Assembly: GCF_007744075.1 (NCBI RefSeq)
Contig: NZ_CP036266.1
Span: 1 to 64,000 of the forward strand
Direction: 5' to 3'
DNA from: Gimesia chilikensis
Lineage (GTDB): Bacteria; Planctomycetota; Planctomycetia; Planctomycetales; Planctomycetaceae
Length of the DNA stretch: 64,000 nt
Below the pieces are notes generated by a model. The model was given only the letters and a program-made list of their open reading frames with translations. It searched no databases and had not been told where the DNA came from. Below are positions 28,758-38,654 of this stretch, piece by piece; position 1 is the first letter of the stretch; every line of letters starts with the position of its first letter. Both the position numbers and the translations under genes were made by a program.

Positions 28758-29507
28758 TTATTTCTGCGACGCTGCGAGTGTTTTTTTGATCTGGGGAATC
28801 AGCAGATCGGCGACTTTCCGCTGGCCGGCGGTGTTGGGATGCATGCCGTCGAGCAGCAGGTCATCGGTGGACTGATCGGGATGCTTGTCGAACTCTTCAA
28901 AGGCGGTGTAGATGTCAACCAGCGGGACCTGTTTCTCGCGGGCGATCTCACGGACCGACTGGGCGTAGTCTTTCAGAAAAAGGTTGAAGCCCTGGGGATC
29001 ATCGGAATTGTAAGGCGGCTTGCCATACAGTTTTTTAATACGCGGAATCCAGCGGAGCGAATTCGAAGTCATCAGGATGACCTTGATATCACGTTGCTGC
29101 AGCTGATCGATGAGGGAACGGAGGTTGGCCTCGTACTGTTTCTGTGAAACGCGCGAGGCTTTCGCGGGGGGATCTTTCCAGACGTCGACGGCGGAATCGT
29201 TGATGCCGAACTGAATGACGACCAGATCAGGCTGCTTGGCCAGCACGTCTTTCTCGAACCGGGCGATGGCGTTCTGTGTGGTGTTACCGCCGATGCCGGC
29301 ATTGATCACTTTGACGGGAACCCCCTGCTGCGGCAGTTCTTTGGCGAGGATCATGGAATAGACGACCAGCGGACCGCGGGTGGCGGTGGTGGAATCGCCG
29401 AAGGTGACGATGGTCGCCGGCTCCGCAGCGGAGAGGCTGTCTGTAGTGAAATGCATGCCTGTCAGCAGTGTGCAGGTCAGCAGAAAGGTGGCAGCGCGGT
29501 GAATCAT
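28758..29507 (-). CDS. Secreted SGNH/GDSL hydrolase
   Basis: A 249-residue esterase-type hydrolase with a signal peptide (FLLTCTLLTGMHFTTDSLSA). The SGNH blocks are complete: block I FGDSTTATRG with the nucleophile serine, block II INAGIGGNTTQN, block III VIQFGINDSA and block V DGMHPN with the acid and histidine. Probably acts on ester groups of carbohydrates or lipids in the periplasm. It lies upstream of the symporter on the same strand, 155 bp away, so a link to the imported solute is possible but unproven. Confidence 0.9.
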   Translation of the reverse strand: MIHRAATFLLTCTLLTGMHFTTDSLSAAEPATIVTFGDSTTATRGPLVVYSMILAKELPQQGVPVKVINAGIGGNTTQNAIARFEKDVLAKQPDLVVIQFGINDSAVDVWKDPPAKASRVSQKQYEANLRSLIDQLQQRDIKVILMTSNSLRWIPRIKKLYGKPPYNSDDPQGFNLFLKDYAQSVREIAREKQVPLVDIYTAFEEFDKHPDQSTDDLLLDGMHPNTAGQRKVADLLIPQIKKTLAASQK

Positions 29508-29651
29508 GGTGGAAAGCCCTGTTTCGGATGCGGTGTGAATGATGTTGCTCCGCGGGGGAAGCTGAGTGTCAGCGCGTGTCTTCAGACTAAACTATGTCGG
29601 GGAGGCATGCAATTCCGAAGTGCAAAGAACGTGTTGCTCGCGCGTGAGGGT

Positions 29652-30068
29652 TCATTCCAGGTCGAGCAGAATGGAATTGCGTTCGCCGTTGACGTCGACC
29701 ACGAGCGGCGTGGTTTCCTTACTCAGGTATTTGTCGGGCACGCGGGGGACATCGTCCGGTACGGTGCTGCCATCCGGGTTTTCATAGGAGACCAGCACCA
29801 CGACTTTGTGTTTGCCCAGGATCGCACCGTCGCCGGTTTCGTAGGTCGAGAGCGAGTAGTTTCCGTCCTGGCCGATCATTCCCACCGCGTGTTTGCCGCC
29901 GTCAACAGGGAAGAACATCACCGTTCCCGTCTTGAGGTCCTGGTTCTGACAGACGACTTTCCCTTCCACCTGACCGGTGGGTTTGCGATCTGCGTTGGCG
30001 CCACAGCCGGTGCCGACACTCAGGATAAGCAGTAGTCCCAGAACGCGTTGAAGGTGTCTGCAAGTCAT
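29652..30068 (-). CDS. Lipoprotein with a carboxypeptidase-regulatory/transthyretin-like domain
   Basis: A 138-residue lipoprotein. Start at ATG 30068 gives a signal peptide with a lipobox (VLGLLLILSVGTGC), so it is likely anchored to a membrane. The rest is a small beta-sandwich with VEGKVVCQNQDLKTGTVMFF and DGNYSLSTYETGDGAILGKH, the pattern of the domain that usually follows DUF1559 genes in planctomycetes. It lies 52 bp downstream of the DUF1559 gene on the same strand. Exact role unknown. Confidence 0.8.
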   Translation of the reverse strand: MTCRHLQRVLGLLLILSVGTGCGANADRKPTGQVEGKVVCQNQDLKTGTVMFFPVDGGKHAVGMIGQDGNYSLSTYETGDGAILGKHKVVVLVSYENPDGSTVPDDVPRVPDKYLSKETTPLVVDVNGERNSILLDLE

Positions 30069-30120
30069 CTGTCTCTGTCCCGTCAATAAAGTTCCGCAGG
30101 CGCTGAAAGTGAACCGACTG

Positions 30121-31062
30121 TTACTGAGGCAGGCCGCCCGTGGGTAAGCCGTCGGATATGTGACCCAGCTGCTGGAACACCTGCAGGTCCATGTTTTCAC
30201 TCAGGAAATGCACACTGCCATCACCGACCAGGAAATGGGCGCCCCCTTCGTGGAAACTCTGAGAGGCGGTGGTCTGTGGCCAGCCGATGCTGGGATACTG
30301 ACAGGGCGAGGGTCCGCAGAGCAATGAGGAACTGTTGATGGCATACGCGGTAGGCACCGGACTGTCGCTGGAGACCCAGGCGCTGAACGGGTTATATTTC
30401 GGCGAGCTTTCCCCGACGGCCAGCGTATTGGAAACGCCGTCGGTCATATCGCGGAAGCGAACGACTTTGGTTTGTCGGCGGCGGAACAGGCCCCCCGGTC
30501 CGTTATCGGGGTGCAGACCGGCGACGCCCGTGTAAGTGGTTACCGCGGCGGTCTGGGTATAAGGGCCGCCCGAGGGGTCACAGTTGCCTGACGAACCAAC
30601 GGTACCGCTGGCTCCGGTCGCATTCCCGGGAAAGCACCAGTTGGTGTGCAGATCACTTTTGATGGCTGATGTCGGATCGCTGGGACAGAGGTAAACCGGG
30701 AGGATGGTCTGGCAGAGTTCCAGGTGAGTCGGCTCGGTGATGCGGAGGCTGAAGTTGAATTTGTTATACAGGGGTCCCTGATCGATGAGGGGCAGAATCA
30801 TGACCCGCCAACTGAAACCGTTGGGGAGATTGTTGGGTCCGCCGTTGGAATTCGGAGGCAGGGAACCGTGGGCTTCGTGATAGCCGTGCAGGGCGATACC
30901 CAGCTGTTTGAGATTATTTTTGCAGGTCGAGCGACGGGCTGCTTCGCGGGCCTGTTGTACTGCCGGCAGGAGTAGAGCGATCAAAATCGCAATGATGGCG
31001 ATGACGACCAGCAACTCAATCAACGTAAACGCACGACGGGGGAACCTGGCTGAACTCATCAC
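30121..31062 (-). CDS. DUF1559 protein with type IV pilin-like N-terminus
   Basis: A 313-residue member of a large planctomycete family. The N-terminus is a pilin-type leader and helix: RRAFTLIELLVVIAIIAILI, followed by LLPAVQQAREAARRSTCKNN and LKQLGIALHGYHEAHGSLPP. Leader processing would occur before the phenylalanine. The C-terminal end has the usual GDGSVHFLSENM motif. It is probably exported as a pseudopilin-like secreted or surface protein; the detailed function is unknown. The lipoprotein gene follows it. Confidence 0.93.
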   Translation of the reverse strand: MMSSARFPRRAFTLIELLVVIAIIAILIALLLPAVQQAREAARRSTCKNNLKQLGIALHGYHEAHGSLPPNSNGGPNNLPNGFSWRVMILPLIDQGPLYNKFNFSLRITEPTHLELCQTILPVYLCPSDPTSAIKSDLHTNWCFPGNATGASGTVGSSGNCDPSGGPYTQTAAVTTYTGVAGLHPDNGPGGLFRRRQTKVVRFRDMTDGVSNTLAVGESSPKYNPFSAWVSSDSPVPTAYAINSSSLLCGPSPCQYPSIGWPQTTASQSFHEGGAHFLVGDGSVHFLSENMDLQVFQQLGHISDGLPTGGLPQ

Positions 31063-31177
31063 TTACCTCCGGTCAGAATAACAGAACTCCCGCCATTCGG
31101 AGCAGAATGACAGGCAGAATCGTGATTACAACACAGTCGAAGCTGGTGCCGGTAAGAAGGGAGTGAAGCTAATTTCA

Positions 31178-31235
31178 TATTTGATTCTGGCACCAATGTT
31201 ATATTGGTAGTATTCTTTGGCGCCAATGTCAAATA
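31178..31235. promoter_or_regulatory. Paired direct repeats and dyads upstream of the DUF1559 gene
   Basis: TGGCACCAATGT (31188-31199) and TGGCGCCAATGT (31218-31229) are direct repeats exactly 30 bp apart, or about three helical turns. They are enclosed by TATTTGA (31178-31184) and TCAAATA (31229-31235), and CCAAT/ATTGG (31193-31207) is a further small dyad between them. The region is 115-175 bp ahead of the DUF1559 start and A/T-rich. It looks like an operator; no protein is assigned. Confidence 0.4.
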
Positions 31236-31379
31236 GTTTTCGCATAATCTTATTTATTTTTGAATGATTCGTTTTCGGAGAGAAAGTTTAGCGTGATGCA
31301 GGCGCAGGTTCTCTGTGGAGACTCAGGCCTGGAGGATCGCAGACAGACTGATTGCTGGTAACGCGTGCAGACTGTGGAC

Positions 31380-31865
31380 TTAGAACAGATACCCCTGACC
31401 GAGGTCACGTCGACAGCTGGAGAGCTGGGCGAGGTGGAAGCCGAAGTGGCTGGTGAGGATCAGCGCGACCGCGTGGCCGACCGTCTGGACCGGAGTGCCA
31501 TCGAAGAGTTCGATGCCGTGTGGCTTTTCGAGATCCGCGGGCGATGCCTGGGAGGCGAGCGAACGCAGAGTTTCGTAGGCATTGAGGACCGCAGCGATCA
31601 GCGGGGCGCGTTTGAGTCCTTCGTCGGGCTGGACTTCATCGTTAGAGCCGGGGCCAAACGCCTGCACCCAGAAGGAGTGTGTCAGTTTACCGCCGAGGAA
31701 GGTCTGCCCCATTTCCCCGACGATGGCCAGGTGGCCGAGGATCCAGGCGGGGGGATGGCCGTGCCCCTGTCCGGGCATGAAGAGCGTCTCTTCCGGGAGA
31801 TCGGCCATGATGGTTTCGAATTGTTTCATCTGCAACTGGTTGAGAGCGATTTCATTTTCGAACAT
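31380..31865 (-). CDS. DinB-like family protein
   Basis: A 161-residue protein with the DinB/YfiT four-helix layout. Start chosen at ATG 31865, preceded by GGAGTG; an in-frame start at 31991 would add a poor 42-residue extension. Histidines expected for the metal site of this fold are found in GHLAIVGEMGQ (His) and SHFGFHLAQLSS near the C-terminus. The family includes thiol-dependent transferases and DNA-damage-induced proteins; no particular reaction can be assigned. Standing alone on the minus strand. Confidence 0.75.
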   Translation of the reverse strand: MFENEIALNQLQMKQFETIMADLPEETLFMPGQGHGHPPAWILGHLAIVGEMGQTFLGGKLTHSFWVQAFGPGSNDEVQPDEGLKRAPLIAAVLNAYETLRSLASQASPADLEKPHGIELFDGTPVQTVGHAVALILTSHFGFHLAQLSSCRRDLGQGYLF

Positions 31866-32010
31866 GGCGCGGTGCACTCCGGATTTTCTGGTGAGAGAAA
31901 CATAAACGCTATTAATAAGGTAGTCGGCGGGACGCGGGTCGTCAATAATGAGAGGATATTCCGGGTCCGTTGAACTGATCGGGAGATTCAATTCTTGATT
32001 AATGAAGAAC

Positions 32011-32037
32011 CACGAAAGACACGAAATGCACGAAAGA
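32011..32037 (+). repeat. CACGAAA triplicate repeat, copy 1
   Basis: Three CACGAAA units at a 9-nt period. A diverged copy lies at 33317-33343, so the two flank the sialidase gene in the same orientation. Confidence 0.7.
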
Positions 32038-32042
32038 AATCA

Positions 32043-33212
32043 TTAGTCCGCGGTAAGTTCTGCGAGGGGAATCACAGCCAGCTCGGCGCTATTGAGATTG
32101 GCGCGGCGGCCGCCGTTGTTGGAGTAGCCGACATACAGCTTGCCGTTGTGTTCGATGGCGCAGGGGTAGGAGAGGCTCAGTCGTTTGGCGGATTCTCCGG
32201 GCTGAGCGGGGCGCAGGGACCGCCGGATGACGTAGATTTTCGAGAAGACGTTTTCACCCGGACGGGAGACGGCGATGGTCAGGGGGGACCGCCGACCGCC
32301 GATGCCTTGAGCACTGTTGCTGACCAGGTAGCGTTGCCCGTTACTGAGGATGCCGGTGACCGGTTTGGAGGGGGCCATGGGCAGGTTGCTCACGCGGGAG
32401 GGGGACCAGGTCTGTCCCTGATCTTCGCTGATGGCGAGGAGGGCCTGGGCGCCGCCTCCGTAGCGGGCGAGATTGAACACGCGCTGGCCATCGAGCCAGA
32501 GCGCACATTCGCCCCACATGCGAGTGATGTTTTTCGTAGCGGGGATCTGCACGTAGTCCCATTTCGTGAGGTCGTCACCATGGCTGATGGCGACGGCGGC
32601 GGGGAAGACGCGATCCCCTGCGTAGGGGCCGCCGGTGAGGCCGGGCATGATCCAGTTGCCGTTCTGCAACCGGACCGGCTGATTCATGGGCCAGAAACCG
32701 TTCTCAATAATGATGCCGTGTTTTTTCCAGGTGCCGGTTTTCTCATCAAGCGAATAGGCGCGGGTGTGAATCTTCTGCATGTGGTTATAGTAGGCACCCT
32801 GAAAAGCCCAGAGCGTTCCCTGGTGTGAGAGGAAGACGCCATGACTGACGGCGAGATTCTCTTCGTCGCCGGCGTCGATCAGCTGGAGATCACTCCAGGT
32901 CTTGCCGTCGTCGCTGCTGACGCGGTACTGGGCTTCCTCGCCGACGGTGTTTTCCTGGCCCTTATTGTGGCCGAAGGAGGCGTAGAGTTTTCCCTTGTGC
33001 CAGCAGAGTCCGACGCCGTGCAGAAAGGTGTAGCCGTCGCGGGGCTGGTCCCATTTCTTGATGACTTCAAAGCGGACGTTCTTGAGTTCCGGAATATCCG
33101 CGGCGGCGGGCAGGGGCCGGCTGTCGTCCCAGAGCGGGTAAAGGGCAGGTTCGTCCGCGTGGAGCGGAGCCAGAGCAAGGAGTGTCGCCACAACCAGGGT
33201 GAGTAGCTTCAT
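32043..33212 (-). CDS. Secreted sialidase-like (BNR/Asp-box) protein
   Basis: A 389-residue protein with a signal peptide (MKLLTLVVATLLALAPLHA). It has a six-bladed propeller pattern with at least two clear Asp-boxes (SSDDGKTW and SEDQGQTW) and the start of a third (YPCAIEHNGKLYVGYSNNGG). The RMWGECALW and GRRSPLTI segments fall where active-site residues lie in sialidase-fold enzymes. Planctomycetes contain many exo-alpha-sialidase-like proteins of unproven substrate; glycoside or polysaccharide binding/cleavage is the best guess. Flanked by CACGAAA repeats. Confidence 0.85.
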   Translation of the reverse strand: MKLLTLVVATLLALAPLHADEPALYPLWDDSRPLPAAADIPELKNVRFEVIKKWDQPRDGYTFLHGVGLCWHKGKLYASFGHNKGQENTVGEEAQYRVSSDDGKTWSDLQLIDAGDEENLAVSHGVFLSHQGTLWAFQGAYYNHMQKIHTRAYSLDEKTGTWKKHGIIIENGFWPMNQPVRLQNGNWIMPGLTGGPYAGDRVFPAAVAISHGDDLTKWDYVQIPATKNITRMWGECALWLDGQRVFNLARYGGGAQALLAISEDQGQTWSPSRVSNLPMAPSKPVTGILSNGQRYLVSNSAQGIGGRRSPLTIAVSRPGENVFSKIYVIRRSLRPAQPGESAKRLSLSYPCAIEHNGKLYVGYSNNGGRRANLNSAELAVIPLAELTAD

Positions 33213-33316
33213 GTGGTGTGCCTTGTGTGAGTATGAGAATGAGTTTGCGTAGATGAATTCAGTTTCGATTATAACATGGTCGGGAGGTGAGGGTGAGAAT
33301 GGATGGAATGATGAAC

Positions 33317-33343
33317 CACGAAAGGTACGAAATACACGAAAAT
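33317..33343 (+). repeat. CACGAAA triplicate repeat, copy 2
   Basis: CACGAAAGG, TACGAAATA and CACGAAAAT in series, the same 9-nt period as copy 1, about 105 bp upstream of the sialidase start. The rest of the gap up to 33509 shows no gene. Confidence 0.65.
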
Positions 33344-33509
33344 TAATTGAAGTGTGACAGGCTATGATGAGTCTAAAATAGTTCCTCTGGAAATTACAAT
33401 GGATCCTGAATCGCTTCTACTGTGTCATAGACATGGCAGAGATGTTCTCGCTGATGGGCTGGGAGATTGCCGCAGGCTATAACCGAACATTGTAATTAAG
33501 AAGACCAGA

Positions 33510-33698
33510 ATGAACGACGATCAAACCGAGAACAGAGATGCTTTAAACACAGGCCAGTGGTCCGTCTGGCGGCAGGGGGATGATGGGAACCGGTTTGTGA
33601 TGGCTGAGGGGCTCAGTGAAGCGGCGGCGCGGCAGATGGTGGCGGAGTTTGAAGCGCGGGGGCATAAGCAGCTGTACCAGGCGAGTCGGATGCGGTAG
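33510..33698 (+). CDS. Small protein of unknown function
   Basis: A 62-residue soluble protein, MNDDQTENRDALNTGQWSVW start, with a QWSVWRQGDDGNRFVMAEGL strand pair and a QMVAEFEARGHKQLYQASRM helix. The pattern W.V..QDD.GN.F......s...A......f...GHKQ.Y is typical of a small SPOR-like or unnamed protein seen in many bacteria next to other genes; no function can be given. It stands alone on the plus strand, convergent with the response regulator. Confidence 0.65.
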   Translation: MNDDQTENRDALNTGQWSVWRQGDDGNRFVMAEGLSEAAARQMVAEFEARGHKQLYQASRMR

Positions 33699-33729
33699 AG
33701 GGGGAGTTTGCCCGCTGAGGTTGTGTCGC

Positions 33730-34146
33730 TTATTTACAGGTACGCTGTTGGGAATCGTTTTCGATGGCGGTGATCACGGCTTCCCGCAGTGATTGCACCG
33801 GGTACGGTTTCTCCAGGATGGCGAACGCGCCTTCTTCGACGGCGCAGCCTGTGGTAGTTGGATCCAGAGAGCCTGAGACCAGAATCGCGGGCAGGCGGTA
33901 GCCGGCGGACTTCATCTGTTTTAACAGCTCCAGTCCATTGCAGCCGGTCAACTGGAGATCGGTGAGCAGACAGCCACAGGAATCGGCGGCTGTGCTGCGC
34001 AAGAACTCCTCGGCGGAGGAAAAGGCTTCCACACTCAATCCGCTGCTCTGGATCAGCATGGCGCAGGAGTCCCTGACCGCCTCGTCATCCTCGACGATAT
34101 AGACGCGCGGCTGGTAATACTCTGGCAGTTTCTGCAGTCGTTGCAT
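33730..34146 (-). CDS. Stand-alone response-regulator receiver protein
   Basis: A 138-residue receiver domain with no output domain. The acidic pair is in YIVEDDEAVRD (residues about 17-27), the phospho-acceptor is D63 in CLLTDLQLTGCNG, Ser/Thr at VSGSLD, and the conserved Lys in ILEKPYPVQSL. It is similar to FixJ/TodR-type receivers. No histidine kinase is adjacent; the hybrid kinase at 42857-44767 is the only kinase in the window and a speculative partner. Confidence 0.85.
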   Translation of the reverse strand: MQRLQKLPEYYQPRVYIVEDDEAVRDSCAMLIQSSGLSVEAFSSAEEFLRSTAADSCGCLLTDLQLTGCNGLELLKQMKSAGYRLPAILVSGSLDPTTTGCAVEEGAFAILEKPYPVQSLREAVITAIENDSQQRTCK

Positions 34147-35012
34147 CGGTGAATTTTAATCCGTTTAACAGTCCAACCTGTCAGGCGGGATTTATAGTTT
34201 TTCAGGCCAGACCTGTAAACTGATATTTTGGTCCGATTTAACTGAACTTATGACAGTGTTAGTGTTTATGTATATCGATGGGTGATCACTGATCTTTTGC
34301 GGACAGCTGCCGTCGATTCAGCTCTCCTGACTGACGCCGATGTGGATAATGGTTCGAGCAGGGAACACTTTTCTTGTTCGATTCGAATGACGTTCTTTTT
34401 TTGAATGCAACACTGACCGTTTCCGGCCCGCTGCGCTTGGCCCGAATTGTGAGTTTTCTCTGAGGCCTGGGTGATCCTGTGAGTGGTTTGTGACCTGCCA
34501 GGTGGGCGACCACATAGGGTCGCCCCTACGACGGAAATAAGATGGCCATCATCAACGGTTAAAACCGTGCCGCTTGAATCAATGTTTTTGAATGTTTGTC
34601 ATGTGGAAGCATTTTGTAGAACGGCGTGAGGGGGTCAAGAGGGAATGTGCTGTGCTTCCGCTGTGAAAGAGGGTGAGTTGATGTTGAATTTGCTCCGAAA
34701 TGCTCTGAGTGTGCTCCGAAATGAATTGAAATGTTACGGGACATGTAGAACCGGTGCCGGATGTTCCGGTGAAAAGGTGGAAAATTCGACGTCGATTCAG
34801 GTGCTGCTGCGTCACTGGTTCGCGGTGTTCCAGTGCACGCATCGTCCGCCTCGCGCGCGAAGCACAATTGCAATACTTTATGCTTTGCGAACCGTCGATC
34901 AAGTTCAATCTTTTCAGTTTGATCAGGTGAAAAAGTTTCCCTGGTCGGATGTGGGAGGAGAAAGATTTATGGAAGGGAGGCGTGGCGTGATGTGGCTCTG
35001 TTGGCGGCGCAT
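34147..35012. other. Non-coding region with a diverged hairpin repeat
   Basis: At 34400-34530 lies a third, diverged copy of the repeat family: TGAATGCAACACTGACCGTT as near 26507, then a CGGCCCGCTGCGCTTGGCCC block, and GGGCGACC/GGTCGCCC followed by CCTAC (34505-34530). Frames across 34286-34513 and 34559-35079 lack any family features and appear to be chance. Short direct repeats TGCTCCGAAATG occur at about 34689 and 34712. No gene is supported in the rest. Confidence 0.6.
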
Positions 35013-35049
35013 AAAAAAAGAGGACTGGAAAGCCCAAGCTTCCAGTCCC
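35013..35049 (-). terminator. Intrinsic terminator of the RNA candidate
   Basis: GGACTGGAAAGC (35022-35033) pairs fully with GCTTTCCAGTCC (35038-35049), loop 4 nt. On the minus strand the stem is followed by TC and seven T residues (35013-35019 as A on the plus strand). It is the strongest terminator in the window. Confidence 0.9.
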
Positions 35050-35192
35050 CTGAGGATTTCTCCTGTGTTTAGGTAACACTTAGTCTGGTCATAAGCATCA
35101 CTGACGACTACTCAGTTCTTGCGAACTGTCTTGGGTTCATCGACGGCAACTTACTTCCAGGTTCGTTGTTATACACGGATACTTCGGCAAGT
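35013..35192 (-). ncRNA. Candidate structured RNA with a strong intrinsic terminator
   Basis: The minus strand contains five hairpins in succession. In order of transcription: ACTT GCCG AAGT (35181-35192), CAGTTC GCAA GAACTG with a GNRA loop (35113-35128), GTGTT ACCTA AACAC (35066-35080), AGGA GAAA TCCT with a GNRA loop (35054-35065), and a perfect 12-bp terminator stem with loop TTGG (35022-35049) followed by TCTTTTTTT. A -10-like TATAAC lies at 35168-35173, with no clear -35, giving a possible 150-nt transcript. It does not match 6S, tmRNA, SRP or RNase P signatures by eye. The structured sequence just after the sulfatase gene could also be its 3' untranslated end. Confidence 0.55.
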
Positions 35193-35347
35193 TTTCAGAC
35201 AGAACTTGAATGGTCGTGCCCAAAAAAATGGCAGATTTTTTTGAGTGAAATTGTAACCGGCAGGACATGAGTGAAAGTTAAAACTGTTTCAGATTGTCTG
35301 CGATCATTTGTACAAATTCAGGATGAATTTCAGCTGTGAAAAACTGC

Positions 35348-36808
<1,461 letters not shown>

Positions 36809-37052
36809 CCGGGGTCCCTTTCGATGAATCAAATAGATAAGAAATCCGCAGTCTATTATGATAACCGGAGTTCACAACGAAAGAAAATGCCTGAATTGTT
36901 CTCTCGTGCAGAAAATGAGGGAGGAACAGAGCATTGCGGCAGAACCTGTTCTGGCTCTTTCCTGTCTCTGTGAGGAGCAGGTAATCTGTCCAGCTGTTTT
37001 TTCAATCTCGTTAACAAAAAGGAATAGACCCGCAAATCAGAATCATAAGCCT

Positions 37053-38516
37053 ATGAAATCGTCTCACCAGGAACAAATCGATCGGATTCTTGAGAAGCTA
37101 AGCCAGGTGCGTGCGCAGGGGCTAAGTTGTTTTGGATCAGACCAGCACCATTTTGAACTCAATCCGCCGATTCAAGAGCGGCTGCTGCTGGAATTCGAAA
37201 ACGAATATCGAGTAAAACTGCCTGACGAATTCAGAGCATTTTTGCTGTATGCAGGGAATGGGGGCGCGGGTCCCTATTATGGAATTGCGCCCCTGCCAAT
37301 CATCCGGAGTAAGATATTAGACTGGCCATTCGAAGAACCATTTGAGAAAGTACTTGACCTTCCCTGTCCGCTGTATTTCAGAATGAAGCAAGCTTCTGAC
37401 TGGGAGAGTGAATTTGGAGAAACCGATCCCTATCAGGGAACGATGTACATCGGAACTCAGGGCTGTTCTTATTACATGCTGTTAATTGTCACGGGCGAAT
37501 TCCGGGGGCGAGTTGTCTATGTCAACGATGATGATGGTTCTACACCGTTTATCACGCACGAGCCTGATTTCCTGACCTGGTACGAACGCTGGCTAGATGA
37601 GTTGTTGGCGGGTCAGGTGTCAGACTGGTTTGGTAGAAGCAGGGGAGGCACCGAGGCAGAACTGCGGGCGCTACTCGAGAATCCGGAGACGTCTGCTGCC
37701 GACAAGGCGGATGCGATCAGGGCCTTCTGGAGGTTCCCCGATAACTCTGCTGAGACGCTGGAACTGATTCCCACATTTCTGTCGGAAACAGATCCAGACA
37801 TTCGCGCCAGTGCGTGTTGGATGATTCGTCACTTCAAGTTGCGCGGCGCGGAGGAAGCGGTGGCGGAACAGCTTTCCGACCCCTCGCCGGAAGTACGCCA
37901 GGCGGTGATCCTGACGCTGATGAGTTTTGACCCTGCGCGGTGGAGTGAAAAAGTCTTCTCGTGTCTGCAAGATGATGATCTGGATGTGACAGAAATCGCT
38001 TTCCGAACGTTACAAGATGCGAAGCAGTTCTCTCGATTTGATCTGTTAGACCTTGTTCTTGTGCCTCCCAATGAAAGTATTCTTCTGCATGCACTCGACG
38101 GCATCGAATGGAAGTCGGAAGATCAGGAGCTGCTGTTGAGATTGCTGGAATATCAGAATGAAAAAGTCCGTTATGATGCGACGCTGGGGTTGCGAGACAT
38201 TCGTGCCTGGGAAGCGATTGAAACAGTGATCGCCGTGTTGGAACACGAGACGGACAGTCTGGTGCGGGGAAGTATCCTGCAGATGCTGGGTGAACTGGAT
38301 AGTGTTGCTTCGCGGGAAACACTGCTTGCCTGGATGGTCAAGGGAGACGAGGTGGAACGAATGCATGCCTACGAAGGGCTGAATAAACTGGGAGATGAGC
38401 GGGCAAAGCCCCTGTTCCAACAGTTAAAGCAGGAAAAAGAACATGCCACTCAGAATGATAACACCCCAGATGAAAGCGTGTTTCAAAACCGGCACTGGTG
38501 GTGGCCCTGGAAGTAG
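37053..38516 (+). CDS. SMI1/KNR4 (SUKH) plus HEAT-repeat protein
   Basis: A 487-residue soluble protein. Start chosen at ATG 37053; an in-frame extension upstream to 36858 looks non-coding. The N-terminal half is a SUKH domain (LEFENEYRVKLPDEFRAFLLYAGNGG in two parts, YYGIAPLPI, and GCSYYMLLIVTGEFRGRVVY), a fold that acts as immunity protein for contact-dependent and polymorphic toxins or as a general binding domain. The C-terminal half consists of HEAT-like repeats (ACWMIRHFKLRGAEEAVAEQ, PEVRQAVILTLMSFD and so on). No toxin gene is nearby. Confidence 0.85.
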   Translation: MKSSHQEQIDRILEKLSQVRAQGLSCFGSDQHHFELNPPIQERLLLEFENEYRVKLPDEFRAFLLYAGNGGAGPYYGIAPLPIIRSKILDWPFEEPFEKVLDLPCPLYFRMKQASDWESEFGETDPYQGTMYIGTQGCSYYMLLIVTGEFRGRVVYVNDDDGSTPFITHEPDFLTWYERWLDELLAGQVSDWFGRSRGGTEAELRALLENPETSAADKADAIRAFWRFPDNSAETLELIPTFLSETDPDIRASACWMIRHFKLRGAEEAVAEQLSDPSPEVRQAVILTLMSFDPARWSEKVFSCLQDDDLDVTEIAFRTLQDAKQFSRFDLLDLVLVPPNESILLHALDGIEWKSEDQELLLRLLEYQNEKVRYDATLGLRDIRAWEAIETVIAVLEHETDSLVRGSILQMLGELDSVASRETLLAWMVKGDEVERMHAYEGLNKLGDERAKPLFQQLKQEKEHATQNDNTPDESVFQNRHWWWPWK

Positions 38517-38654
38517 CTAGTAAAGACAGACTGGGGATCGTATCAACAGTGTTGATTTTCCTTGAGAGTGGGTTTTCGTCTGGATTGCATCAACGTTTGT
38601 CGATATATTGGACGATATTCAGAACAGGCGATTTTCTTAGGCTCGGGTAAAATC

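Noticed and set aside
34559..35079. Open frames on both strands upstream of the RNA candidate
   Set aside because: They run through a terminator hairpin and simple sequence, have no starts with ribosome sites and no family features.
35013..35192. Identification of the RNA candidate as 6S, tmRNA, SRP RNA or RNase P RNA
   Set aside because: None of the conserved sequence blocks of SRP, tmRNA or RNase P were found, and the open central bubble of 6S could not be shown by eye.
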